64,000 nucleotides of DNA from Bradyrhizobium lablabi. GTDB lineage: Bacteria; Pseudomonadota; Alphaproteobacteria; Rhizobiales; Xanthobacteraceae. Below the pieces are notes generated by a model that was given only the letters and a program-made list of their open reading frames with translations, did no database searches and was not told the DNA's origin. Position 1 is the first letter of the stretch; each line of letters opens with the position of its first letter. The translations under genes and the position numbers were made by a program. Shown one piece after another: positions 18,065-26,486 of the stretch. The stretch is from the NCBI RefSeq assembly GCF_900141755.1, contig NZ_LT670844.1, positions 5,986,501 to 6,050,500 on the forward strand. Direction: 5' to 3'.

Positions 18065-19438
18065 TCAGGCGGCCGGTCGAATGGTCACTTGCTTCCCCGC
18101 GACGCAATCGCTCGAGTTGATCGGTGCATCCAAAGTAGCTCGTCGGCTTGCACCGCGGCCCAGCCAACCTCGGAGACGTTGATGTTCAGTCAGTGAGGTT
18201 CCTAGGCCAGCAAATACAGCGCTGCTGATTGCTTGTTGCTGGCAGCGCAGGTGGTTCTCAAGAAGCTTGTGTCGAGTAATGTAACCGGCATTCACGCCGG
18301 GAATGGCGTGGTTCATTAGCAGCTTTGCGTCGAACTCGGACACGCCGGCTGCAGTCGCGATGGTTCGGAAGCTCTGGCGAAGATCGTTGCCCCACTTCGA
18401 CAGCGTGGCTCGATCTTCCTTTCCCTCGGCTAAATGCCCTGATGCACTGTCGCCTGGGAATAACCAGTCTCCGCCGTTCGACGGATACATTTGGCGGCTA
18501 AAGCGAATCGCCCGTATGAGGCACAGGATCATCTCGCGCGATAACGGAATATCGAACGCGCGCTTGACGCCGCCCTTAGGCTTAGGAATGTGGACTATGC
18601 GCCGCCGAAAATCGATATGGCTGGGCTGTATCTCCTGCAATGCCGCAGGACGACAGCCAGACAGCAGCGTGAACAGATGGAATTCACGCCGGACTGGATT
18701 TTCGATAGCCGCCAACTCAGCAAACCAGCCTTCCAGGTCGCTGGTGCCCATCCCAGTATCGCGACGCTTCTCTTCGTTCCAGTCAATTGCGTCTGCCGGG
18801 TTGTCGGAAGGCAGCGACTTGTTGGTCTTGCTGGCATGATTATAAACAGCACGTAAAGTTCGCATGCTTCCATTAGCCATGTAAGGACCATTTTCATTGG
18901 TGATCTCGTCGTGTCTCTTCGCCACACGAGCCGGATCTGATGCAAGCTCTTGCAACGGCGTATCGAGCCAATCCACGAAAATTCGCTCTACGTGATCGCG
19001 GTAACCTTCGATGGTGAGCTCGCTGCGCCCCTTCCGAACTAAGTGAGCGTCCAGATATCGCTGCCAGGCCTCCTTAAGTGTAACACCTCGCAACGTCGCG
19101 GCCGTCTTATTTCCAGCCGTTTCGGTCTGACTGGTCCTTGGGCTTCCCTTCTCATCCTTCGGATGCTGTCCTCGACTGATTAGGGCCAAATACTCCTTTG
19201 CGGTAGCGCGTGCACTCCGTGTCGATATCTCATCGGTGCCACCAATCGCCACCCTAATGGATGATGCGCGCTTTCCGTCCTGCCTGAGATCGCCTTGGAC
19301 CGTGAATGTCCTCTTCCGCTTACCTACGACAACGAAGAAGCCCTTCAGTTCGGTATCTCGAACCAAATACCAACCATCCTTTGGGGTTGGTAATCGAGCG
19401 ATCGTCTTGTCAGTCAGCAGAATCCGGAGGTCGGCCAT
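18065..19438 (-). CDS. Tyrosine-type site-specific integrase
   Basis: A 457-residue protein. The N-terminus (DKTIARLPTPKDGWYLVRDT) is an arm-site-binding domain as in island integrases. A core-binding SAM-like region covers ~125-215. The catalytic domain holds the first Arg in SGCRPAALQEI, a Lys in PKPKGG, the second Arg box NDLRQSFRT, His in LMNHA, and the nucleophile Tyr in GYITR. The usual His of the HxxR box is Asn here. The C-terminus is long and polar after the Tyr. The gene starts about 180 bases from a tRNA-Lys 3' fragment, the standard arrangement for an island that uses that tRNA as its attachment site. An excision/integration role is expected. Confidence 0.93.
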   Translation of the reverse strand: MADLRILLTDKTIARLPTPKDGWYLVRDTELKGFFVVVGKRKRTFTVQGDLRQDGKRASSIRVAIGGTDEISTRSARATAKEYLALISRGQHPKDEKGSPRTSQTETAGNKTAATLRGVTLKEAWQRYLDAHLVRKGRSELTIEGYRDHVERIFVDWLDTPLQELASDPARVAKRHDEITNENGPYMANGSMRTLRAVYNHASKTNKSLPSDNPADAIDWNEEKRRDTGMGTSDLEGWFAELAAIENPVRREFHLFTLLSGCRPAALQEIQPSHIDFRRRIVHIPKPKGGVKRAFDIPLSREMILCLIRAIRFSRQMYPSNGGDWLFPGDSASGHLAEGKEDRATLSKWGNDLRQSFRTIATAAGVSEFDAKLLMNHAIPGVNAGYITRHKLLENHLRCQQQAISSAVFAGLGTSLTEHQRLRGWLGRGASRRATLDAPINSSDCVAGKQVTIRPAA

Positions 19439-20030
19439 GGAAGCGTCTCGGGCAACTAAAACGGTTTTAAAACGGTCTTGGCGAGGCGGGGAGTTCGAAG
19501 GTGTGCATTCGACAGTATGCGAAACTATACGAGAAATGCCCTATAATGAAAGACTATTTGAATTTCGATCGCAGCGTAGCGTGCATTTAAGAACTGCAGC
19601 GCAGACCGATTTTTTAACTCTTAATCATCGGGTCCCAGGTTCGAGCCCTGGTGCGCCCACCAAGCTTTTCAAGAATTTGGCATCAGATGCCACTCGGCCA
19701 GAAGGCTTCATTTGATTTTGCTTCAGTTTTGGTGAGGCTCGACGAGGTTCGTTGTAATCCGAATGGATGGTTTCTGGTGCGAAACTGGCGCGGCGCACGC
19801 TTGGTCGTTGTGCTGACGAACTTCCGCTCAATCGGCCGGATCTAGAACTGTCGCGTAATGAATGCACATGCCAACGCACTACGCAGCTCGCGCCAGCCAC
19901 AGCTCCTGAATGTTGCTTGCGTCGCCAGTCGGCTATGCGGCGTTGTTTCGAAGCAAGGCAGCTAATGGCGGCTGCAAAGCGGACATTTGCCAAAATATCG
20001 ACGTCGGCAAAGTGCCATTGCGGCTGTAAG
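19439..20030. other. Integrase upstream region and island edge
   Basis: Bases 19439-19616 would contain the integrase promoter and arm-binding sites; the stretch is locally AT-richer than its surroundings. The tRNA-Lys fragment occupies 19617-19662. Bases 19663-20030 hold no gene that I can support; a degenerate 'gcaaagcggacattt' repeat copy lies near 19975. Confidence 0.45.
19617..19662 (+). other. tRNA-Lys(CTT) 3' fragment, attachment site of the adjacent integrase
   Basis: Reads anticodon loop CTCTTAA (anticodon CTT), a partial stem, T arm CCAGG-TTCGAGC-CCTGG, acceptor strand TGCGCCC, discriminator A and CCA. The 5' half of the tRNA is absent, so this is the duplicated 3' end left at one side of an integrated element. 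From the polarity, the element lies to the left and includes the integrase. No second copy of this sequence was seen in the window, so the intact tRNA-Lys should be further left, outside it. Confidence 0.82.
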
Positions 20031-20678
20031 TCATCCGCACGAATGATCTGACAGGACTACTTCCGCTCGACGGCGTAACGTGACTTCATTTCGTCGAATG
20101 AAAATTGAAAATGCATATCCCGCCGCAATAAACAGGACCAATGAGATCACACTCAGTACTCCGGAAATCTTGTAAATTTCGCCGCCGACCGCATAAGCGC
20201 CGAAGCCGAACAGACACGCCCAGCAGACTCCACCAGTTATATTGAAGAAGAAAAATCGACTTGGCGGCATGCAATTGGCGCCTGCAAGCAAAGCCGCAAA
20301 CATTCGCAGCACTGCAATGAAACGCCCAAAGAACACGACGGCGTTGCCATACTGAAAGAAAAGATATCGACCGATCAGCAATCGATCCTCATCGAGGCGG
20401 ATGTACCGACCGTATCTGCGAAGAAAGGGCAAACCAAGGCGACGCCCGACCATGTATCCCATACCGTCCCCGACAATCGCACCCGCTGCAGCTGCCGCTA
20501 CAACGACGACGATATTGATCTGACCGGTGGTGGCGGCAAGCAGTGCAGCGGCAATGAGAACTGTCTCTCCGGGGAGAGGCACGCCGGCACTTTCTAACGC
20601 AACAATACCAAAGATGATCCACGGGCCGTAGATCGGGATCAAGCTAATCAAGACATCGGACAAAGAAGCAAACTCCAT
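20031..20678 (-). CDS. DedA-family membrane protein
   Basis: A 215-residue protein; the ATG at 20678 places the first hydrophobic segment at the normal position for DedA (SDVLISLIPIYGPWIIFGIV). The conserved ESAGVPLPGETVLIAAALLA is at ~28-47, GDGMGYMVGRRLG at ~72-85 and FFGRFIAVLRMFAALLAG around 120-137, with four to five hydrophobic segments overall. DedA proteins act in the inner membrane in lipid (undecaprenyl-phosphate or phospholipid) flipping and in membrane potential homeostasis. The gene stands alone, divergent from oxyR with about 230 bases between them. Confidence 0.92.
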   Translation of the reverse strand: MEFASLSDVLISLIPIYGPWIIFGIVALESAGVPLPGETVLIAAALLAATTGQINIVVVVAAAAAGAIVGDGMGYMVGRRLGLPFLRRYGRYIRLDEDRLLIGRYLFFQYGNAVVFFGRFIAVLRMFAALLAGANCMPPSRFFFFNITGGVCWACLFGFGAYAVGGEIYKISGVLSVISLVLFIAAGYAFSIFIRRNEVTLRRRAEVVLSDHSCG

Positions 20679-20862
20679 CTCAAGACACGACAACAAGCCT
20701 CGCGGCGAGTTGCCTTGATGTTGGATTCGAAATGTTGACGGTATTTCATACTGCTTCACCGGATAGTGAGATGTTGCAAGTGAACGATTTGTAACTAGCC
20801 GGCCATGGAAAGGTCATCCGCCGGCTCATATCTCTGTGGGCGCAGGGTCCGTCATTCTTTGC

Positions 20863-20875
20863 CATTGGTCCAATG
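20863..20875. promoter_or_regulatory. Palindrome upstream of oxyR
   Basis: CATTGG-T-CCAATG is a perfect 6+6 palindrome 32 bases upstream of the oxyR ATG. The half-site CATTGG recurs at 20894-20899. It could be an autoregulatory operator of the LysR-type regulator. It is not the long ATAG-type OxyR consensus, so the assignment is tentative. Confidence 0.35.
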
Positions 20876-20907
20876 GATAAAAACGCACAGCTTCATTGGA
20901 CATTCCG

Positions 20908-21861
20908 ATGGCCATCCTGCCCAGTCTTCAACAACTCCGCTTTCTGTGCGCCCTGGCCGAGCAATGTCATTTCGGCCGCGCCGCGGAAAGTTGTGCCGTC
21001 ACGCAATCGACGTTGAGCGGAGGGATCAAGGAGCTCGAGGTACGGCTGGGCATAACGCTATTTGAGCGCAGCCATCGCCACGTGATGCTGACGCCTTTGG
21101 GGAAAGAGATCGCGACCCGCGCCCAGCGCCTGCTGGTCGACGCCGAAGAACTGGTCGGGTTGGCCCGCAACGCGCACGAGCCGTTGTCCGGGCCGCTCCG
21201 GTTCGGGGTAATACCGACGGTCGGACCTTATGTCCTGCCCCCACTGCTGTCGCACCTAGGCACTGCGTTGCCGAAGCTCAAGCTGCAAGTGCGGGAGGCT
21301 CCGACTACAGTCCTGCTGGACAAGCTCGCCAGAGGAGAGCTCGACGTTTTGCTGGTGGCCGTTCCTTACGAGCTTGGCGATGTCCAGACGATGCAAATCG
21401 CGGAAGATCCAATCGTCGTGGCGATGCCGCGCAACCATCCTCTTGGCCATCACAAGGTGGTCAACCGCGATGACCTGGCCCGCGAGCAGGTTCTCTTGAT
21501 CGAGGACGGACACTGCCTGCGCAGCCATTCACTCCAGGCGTGTCGGATCGTGAATCCGGTTCGCAATGAGGTCTTCCAAGCGACCAGTCTGCGAACGCTT
21601 GTTCAGATGGTCGCCGCGAATCTTGGTATCACGCTTATTCCCCAGATCGCGGTGGATTCGGAACTCGCTTCAACTCGCGATGTTGTGATCCGACCGCTCT
21701 CTCCAGACAGGCCGTACCGGACACTGGTCCTCGCCTGGCGGCCGACATCCTCGCGCGGCGCCGAATTCAGGATGCTCGGAAATCTTATCCGAGAGTGTCT
21801 GACTGGTCCCAAGAAAGCATTTGCGCCTGACCGGGACACTGCAGCTCTACCAGCGCGCTGA
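20908..21861 (+). CDS. oxyR: LysR-type peroxide sensor OxyR
   Basis: A 317-residue protein. The ATG at 20908 begins MAILPSLQQLRFLCALAEQC, followed by a winged helix-turn-helix with the recognition region CAVTQSTLSGGIKELE. The effector domain contains IEDGHCLRSHSLQAC, with two Cys nine residues apart, which matches the redox pair Cys199/Cys208 of OxyR. ATSLRTLVQMVAANLGITLIP matches the conserved C-terminal region. It should sense H2O2 by disulfide formation and activate peroxide defence genes. No catalase or peroxidase gene is adjacent, so its targets are elsewhere. Confidence 0.9.
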   Translation: MAILPSLQQLRFLCALAEQCHFGRAAESCAVTQSTLSGGIKELEVRLGITLFERSHRHVMLTPLGKEIATRAQRLLVDAEELVGLARNAHEPLSGPLRFGVIPTVGPYVLPPLLSHLGTALPKLKLQVREAPTTVLLDKLARGELDVLLVAVPYELGDVQTMQIAEDPIVVAMPRNHPLGHHKVVNRDDLAREQVLLIEDGHCLRSHSLQACRIVNPVRNEVFQATSLRTLVQMVAANLGITLIPQIAVDSELASTRDVVIRPLSPDRPYRTLVLAWRPTSSRGAEFRMLGNLIRECLTGPKKAFAPDRDTAALPAR

Positions 21862-22019
21862 CCGCCATCGTCCTTTTCTGCGCTGATAACAGCGCAATCG
21901 GCTGCTCCGATTACTGTCTTCGAAATTTCCCGTTAGCGATCCGCAGTCGGGCAACGATATGAGGCCGGGCAGGAAGTTCGATGATCACTGATGGCTCCTG
22001 CCCATCGAAAGGAAAATTC

Positions 22020-22478
22020 ATGACTGTACGAAGAACGACGATGGTATTGGCAACCGCCCTGCTTGCCGGATCGCTGCTTGCGACGGGTGCGCAGGCACGC
22101 GGCGGTGGTGGCGGAGGCGGTGGCGGCGGTGGTGGCGGCGGTGGTGGCGGACACGGTGGCGGCGGCTTTAGTGGCGGCGGCTTTGGCGGAGGAGGTCACA
22201 TGGGCGGTTTCGGCGGAGGTCACATGGGTGGCTTCGGCGGAACTCACATGGGAGGGTTTGGCGGAGGTCACATGGCGGGCTTTGGCCGAGGTCACTATGG
22301 CGATGGAAGGGGTCACTATGGCTACGGCTATGGAAGACATGGCTATGGCCATGGACGATATGGCTACGGCTATGGACGACGTCATTTCGTTGGCGGCGGC
22401 TTTTACGACTACGACTACGGCCCTGGTTGCTCGTATTACACCCCCTACTATTCGCCATACAGCTGCACCTACTACTGA
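22020..22478 (+). CDS. Secreted Gly/His/Tyr-rich low-complexity protein
   Basis: A 152-residue protein; the ATG at 22020 follows AAAGGA and opens a signal peptide (VRRTTMVLATALLAGSLLATGAQA). The mature part begins with Arg and 17 consecutive Gly, then GGFGGGHMGGFGG-type repeats each carrying His-Met, then GHYGYGYGRHGYGHGRYGYG repeats, and ends in a Tyr/Cys-rich tail with two Cys. The bias suggests an exported, flexible or phase-separating protein; His/Met could bind metals and Tyr could be cross-linked. Similar short Gly-rich exported proteins are common in Bradyrhizobium and have no assigned function. The gene is monocistronic, with a hairpin terminator just downstream. Confidence 0.8.
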   Translation: MTVRRTTMVLATALLAGSLLATGAQARGGGGGGGGGGGGGGGGGHGGGGFSGGGFGGGGHMGGFGGGHMGGFGGTHMGGFGGGHMAGFGRGHYGDGRGHYGYGYGRHGYGHGRYGYGYGRRHFVGGGFYDYDYGPGCSYYTPYYSPYSCTYY

Positions 22479-22490
22479 ATGGTGGGCTGT

Positions 22491-22518
22491 GCGAAAGCCG
22501 CCGCCGCGCGGCTTTCGC
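22491..22518 (+). terminator. Terminator-like hairpin after the Gly-rich gene
   Basis: GCGAAAGCCG and CGGCTTTCGC form a perfect 10-bp stem with an 8-base loop, 12 bases after the stop codon. Only 'aattt' follows, so the U-tract is weak. It probably terminates transcription of the Gly-rich gene. Confidence 0.6.
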
Positions 22519-22528
22519 AATTTCAAGG

Positions 22529-22566
22529 GGCTCACCTGGCGAACAAACCGCTCTGCCAGGTGAGCC
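22529..22566. other. Second strong hairpin
   Basis: GGCTCACCTGGC and GCCAGGTGAGCC form a perfect 12-bp stem with a 14-base loop. No U-tract follows. It may be a second termination or processing element, or an intergenic palindromic repeat between the Gly-rich gene and the downstream transporter operon. Confidence 0.5.
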
Positions 22567-22691
22567 ACCAACCCAACTCGGGGCATATTGGCGAGTTTGT
22601 TGGCGCAAGTGCAGAAAAGACAGGCAAATGGCCCTGCCTCTAGTCTTGATCCGAACTTGCAGTAACCGGCTCGCTATCGTAGTCCTCGACC

Positions 22692-23606
22692 ATGTCACTG
22701 TTCATCATCCGAAGACTGTGGCTGGCCGCCTTGGTGTGCCTCACCGTTCTGGTCGTCAGCTTCATCTTGACACGCCTTTCCGGCGATCTGGCCGCTTCGA
22801 TCGCAGGTCCGAACGCGACCGCGGCCGATATCGCGATCATCACCAAGAATTACGGCCTCGATCGGCCGCTGGTCGTGCAGTTTCTCGATTGGGCCGGCCA
22901 CGCTGCCGAAGGCGACCTCGGCCGATCCTTCCTCTACCATGCGCCGGTTTGGGGACTGATCCGTGATCGGCTGCCGGTCACCCTGACGCTTGGTCTGACC
23001 GGCCTTGCGATCGCGCTGTTGGTCGCGCTGCCGCTAGGGATTCTGGCGGCGGCGCGGGAGGGCTCGGCGATGGACCGCGGCATCATGATGGTGGCGCTGC
23101 TGGGGCAAGCGATGCCGGGCTTCTGGTTTGGTCTGGTCCTGATCGTGCTGCTTGGCCTGGACCTGCAATGGTTGCCGATTTCGGGCGTGGACACCTGGCA
23201 GGGCTACATCATGCCCGGGGTCGTGCTGGCCTTCTCGGCAATCCCGGCGCTGATGCGGCTGACCCGGTCGGGAATGATCGACGCATTGGCTGCGGATTAC
23301 ATTCGTACCGCGCGCGCCAAGGGGCTGAGCCGGGCGAGCATCGTCCTCAAGCACGCGCTCCGCAATGCGGCGATGCCGGTGGTATCGATCGCGGCCGTGC
23401 AGCTTGGCTTCATGCTGGGAGGGTCGGTGGTGATCGAGTCGGTATTCGCACTGCCGGGCGTCGGCTATCTGGCCTGGGAATCGATCACCAAAAACGATTT
23501 TCCGGTCGTCCAGGCCGTGGTGCTGTTCCTGGCCGTCATCTACATCGCACTGACCTTGCTGGCCGACATGATGAATGCGGTGCTCGATCCGAGGCTTCGG
23601 GGATGA
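22692..23606 (+). CDS. Peptide/nickel-type ABC importer permease (DppB-like)
   Basis: A 304-residue inner-membrane permease, first gene of a four-gene operon. An N-terminal membrane segment (FIIRRLWLAALVCLTVLVVSF) precedes a periplasmic loop with LGLDRPL-type residues (YGLDRPLVVQFLDW). Five further membrane segments follow. The EAA loop DYIRTARAKGLSRASIVLKH is near residue 205, and the conserved FALPGVGYLAWESI is near 255. The gene overlaps the next one by four bases. The substrate class is oligopeptides or similar; specificity depends on the binding protein encoded convergently at 26487-28013. Confidence 0.93.
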   Translation: MSLFIIRRLWLAALVCLTVLVVSFILTRLSGDLAASIAGPNATAADIAIITKNYGLDRPLVVQFLDWAGHAAEGDLGRSFLYHAPVWGLIRDRLPVTLTLGLTGLAIALLVALPLGILAAAREGSAMDRGIMMVALLGQAMPGFWFGLVLIVLLGLDLQWLPISGVDTWQGYIMPGVVLAFSAIPALMRLTRSGMIDALAADYIRTARAKGLSRASIVLKHALRNAAMPVVSIAAVQLGFMLGGSVVIESVFALPGVGYLAWESITKNDFPVVQAVVLFLAVIYIALTLLADMMNAVLDPRLRG

Positions 23607-24481
23607 GCGGTGATGTGATTGTGCAGACTGTGCCGGGGCGCCGGCGATTACCCGCCTTTCGTCACCTGGCCACGCTGCTCGGGGCTGTCATCGTGGGCAC
23701 CGCGCTGCTGGTCGCGATTTTCGCACCCTATCTGACGCCGCACGATCCATTCGCTCAGGATCTCAACCTGCGCCTCATCCCGCCGGTGTGGATGGACGGC
23801 AGCCAGCCGACGCATCTGTTGGGCACCGATCAGATCGGGCGCGATTACCTCTCGCGCCTGATCTTTGGCACGCGCATCTCGATGCTGATCGGCGTGCTGA
23901 CCGTCATCACATCCGGCCTGATCGGCGTCACGCTCGGGATCGTCGGCGGGTTCTATGGCGGGCGGACCGACGACTTCGTCATGTTCCTGATCACCTCCCG
24001 CCTGTCGATCCCGCTGATATTGGTGGCGCTGACGGTGGTGGCGCTGGTTGGCAGTTCGCTTGCGGTGGTTATCCTGACGCTGGGACTATTGCTGTGGGAC
24101 CGATTTGCCGTGGTGGCGCGTACCACCACAATGCAAGTGCGTAACCTCGATTACGTCGCCGCGGCGCAGGCGGCCGGTGCCTCGCGCGTGCATATTCTGG
24201 TGCGCGAGGTGCTTCCCAACATTGCCAATCATTTGGTGGTGGTGGCAACGCTGGAAATGGCACTCGCGATCCTGCTTGAAGCATCGCTGTCATTTCTCGG
24301 CCTTGGCGTGCCGCCACCATTGCCGAGCTGGGGTCTGATGATCGCCGAGGCCAAGGAATACATGTTCTTCAGCCCGTGGGTGATCATGACTCCAGGCGTC
24401 GCGCTTTTCGTGCTGGTGCTCGGCATAAATCTCCTGGGCGACGGGCTGCGCGACCTGTTGCGAGCGGATCTGCGGCGATGA
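23603..24481 (+). CDS. Peptide-type ABC importer permease (DppC-like)
   Basis: A 292-residue permease. The ATG overlaps the stop of the DppB-like gene. After a short cytoplasmic N-terminus come the first membrane segment (LLGAVIVGTALLVAIFAPYL) and the DppC hallmark HLLGTDQIGRDYLSRLIFGTR near 75-95. Next are the EAA-like loop NLDYVAAAQAAGASRVHILV near 190-205 and LEASLSFLGLGVPPPLPSWG near 235-255, both diagnostic. It pairs with the preceding permease and overlaps the next gene by four bases. Confidence 0.94.
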   Translation: MSGDVIVQTVPGRRRLPAFRHLATLLGAVIVGTALLVAIFAPYLTPHDPFAQDLNLRLIPPVWMDGSQPTHLLGTDQIGRDYLSRLIFGTRISMLIGVLTVITSGLIGVTLGIVGGFYGGRTDDFVMFLITSRLSIPLILVALTVVALVGSSLAVVILTLGLLLWDRFAVVARTTTMQVRNLDYVAAAQAAGASRVHILVREVLPNIANHLVVVATLEMALAILLEASLSFLGLGVPPPLPSWGLMIAEAKEYMFFSPWVIMTPGVALFVLVLGINLLGDGLRDLLRADLRR

Positions 24482-25470
24482 CTGCCTTGGTACCAGACCC
24501 GGTTCTCAGCGTCGCCAATCTGCGTGTGTCGTTCTCCCAGACGGAAGCGGTGCGCGGCGTGTCGCTGTCGGTTGAGCGCGGCGAAACGCATTGCCTGGTC
24601 GGCGAGTCCGGCTGCGGCAAATCAGTGACCGCGTTGTCGGTGATGAACCTGCTGCCGCGCGGCAGCATCCGCACCGCCGATCACATCCGCTTTCACGGGC
24701 AAGATCTGCTGGGCATGTCGGAGCGCCAGATCGCACGGCTGCGCGGCGACAAGATGGCGATGATTTTTCAGGAACCGATGACGAGCCTGAACCCGGCCTA
24801 CACGATCGGGTCGCAAATGTCAGAAGTGCTCGAACGCCACCGTCGGGCCACGCGGCGCCAGGCGATGGACAGGGCGGCCGAATTGCTGGAGCGCGTCGGC
24901 ATCACCGCGCCGGGCATGCGGCTCGCCCAATATCCCCACCAGCTCTCCGGCGGCCTGCGCCAGCGCATGATGATCGCCATGGCGCTGATGTGCGAACCGG
25001 AGCTCTTGATCGCCGACGAACCGACAACGGCCCTCGATGTGACGGTGCAGGCGCAGATTCTGCGGCTGCTGCAGAAGCTGCAGCGGGAGTTTGGGCTGGC
25101 ATTGCTGCTGATCATGCATGATCTCGGTGTGGTGGCGCGCATGGCGCAGCGAGTCTCGGTGATGTATGCGGGCGAAGTGGTTGAAACCGGCACGGTGGCC
25201 GAGGTGTTCGCCAAGCCCACGCACCCCTACACGCGAGGGCTATTGGACTGCATTCCCGTGCCAGGCATGACGCGGACCGGCGAGCCCCTGGGCAATATTC
25301 CGGGCGTGGTACCTCGCATACCGCCTGGCTTCGTGGGTTGCGGGTTTCGCGACCGCTGTACTTTGGCGATACCGGAATGTGCCCAAACCGTGCCGCGGCG
25401 CGATGCCGGCGGCGATCATTGCTATCTCTGCCGGCTGCCGCCGGATTGGAAGCGAGCTGCCGCGGCATGA
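24478..25470 (+). CDS. Peptide-type ABC importer ATPase (DppD-like)
   Basis: A 330-residue ATPase with Walker [13 protein letters not shown] (~39-50), Q-loop FQEPMTSLNP, signature LSGGLRQRMMIAMALM, Walker B LLIADEPTTALD and switch His IMHDLG. The C-terminus has the oligopeptide-transporter extension with a cysteine cluster (CGFRDRCTLAIPEC), typical of the DppD/OppD Fe-S or zinc site. The start ATG overlaps the previous stop; the stop overlaps the start of the second ATPase. The two ATPases probably form a heterodimer. Confidence 0.94.
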   Translation: MTALVPDPVLSVANLRVSFSQTEAVRGVSLSVERGETHCLVGESGCGKSVTALSVMNLLPRGSIRTADHIRFHGQDLLGMSERQIARLRGDKMAMIFQEPMTSLNPAYTIGSQMSEVLERHRRATRRQAMDRAAELLERVGITAPGMRLAQYPHQLSGGLRQRMMIAMALMCEPELLIADEPTTALDVTVQAQILRLLQKLQREFGLALLLIMHDLGVVARMAQRVSVMYAGEVVETGTVAEVFAKPTHPYTRGLLDCIPVPGMTRTGEPLGNIPGVVPRIPPGFVGCGFRDRCTLAIPECAQTVPRRDAGGDHCYLCRLPPDWKRAAAA

Positions 25471-26420
25471 CGCATGCGATCGAGGTTCGGAATGTGTACC
25501 GGGAGTTTCAGCAGCGCAGCGGTGCGGGCGCGCGTCGCCCGGTGCGCGCGGTGGACGGGGTGACGTTCTCGCTTCCCTCGGGCGATGTTCTGGGTGTTGT
25601 GGGCGAGTCCGGGTGTGGCAAGTCAACGCTGGCCCGCCTCATCATGGGCTTATTGCCACCAACTTCGGGCGAGGTGCTGGTGGATGGACGGAGCCTCGCC
25701 GGCATGGACCGGCGCGAACGCGCCCGACTGATCCAGCCGGTGTTTCAGGACCCGTTCTCCTCGCTCAACCCGCGCCAGCGCATTCGGGAGATCGTCGGCC
25801 TGCCGCTGGCCGCGCAGGGCGATCTGCCAAAAGCGCGGCAGGCCGATCGCGTCATGGAGATGCTGGCGCGGGTTGGAATTTCCAGCGAGATGGCCGAGCG
25901 CATGCCCGGCCAACTCTCCGGCGGCCAGCGGCAGCGTGTGGCCATCGCGCGTGCCCTCGTGCTCCACCCGCGCATTGTGGTGTGCGACGAGCCCACCAGC
26001 GCGCTGGACGTGTCCGTGCAGGCGCAGATTCTCAATCTGCTGGCGGAATTGCGGCGGGAGCTTGGACTGACCTATCTCTTCATCAGCCACAATCTGGCGG
26101 TGGTGGAACACATCGCCACGGAAGTGGCGGTCATGTATCTCGGCCGGATCGTCGAACAGGCGCCGGTGCACGAGCTGTTCCGCACCCCCACCCACCCCTA
26201 TACACAGGCGCTATTGGCCTCCGTGCTGACACCGGATCCTGCGCTAGGCATTCCCGATGTCGGCCTGGGTGACACCTACCCGGATCCCACGAATATCCCG
26301 CCGGGCTGTCGTTTCCACCCACGTTGCCCGAGCGCATTCGCGGAATGCGCGGCAACGATGCCCGACAACATCCGCAAGGATGGCCGTTTGGTCGAATGCC
26401 TGCTGGCGGTTCAGCCATAA
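25467..26420 (+). CDS. Peptide-type ABC importer ATPase (DppF-like)
   Basis: A 317-residue ATPase with Walker [16 protein letters not shown]-loop [14 protein letters not shown], signature [16 protein letters not shown], Walker [13 protein letters not shown] and switch His FISHNL. The C-terminus has the peptide-transporter extension (THPYTQALL, then [17 protein letters not shown] with paired cysteines). Last gene of the operon; it ends 66 bases from the end of the convergent binding-protein gene. Confidence 0.94.
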   Translation: MTHAIEVRNVYREFQQRSGAGARRPVRAVDGVTFSLPSGDVLGVVGESGCGKSTLARLIMGLLPPTSGEVLVDGRSLAGMDRRERARLIQPVFQDPFSSLNPRQRIREIVGLPLAAQGDLPKARQADRVMEMLARVGISSEMAERMPGQLSGGQRQRVAIARALVLHPRIVVCDEPTSALDVSVQAQILNLLAELRRELGLTYLFISHNLAVVEHIATEVAVMYLGRIVEQAPVHELFRTPTHPYTQALLASVLTPDPALGIPDVGLGDTYPDPTNIPPGCRFHPRCPSAFAECAATMPDNIRKDGRLVECLLAVQP

Positions 26421-26486
26421 CGCAGTCGCCGGCCGTTCTGTATCGGGTGCGGCTGCGCCGACCGGTTAAAACCCCGCCAATTCCTT

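Noticed and set aside
19625-19993. Minus-strand frame ending APGLEPGTR
   Set aside because: Translation across the tRNA-Lys fragment; no domain or ribosome-binding site.
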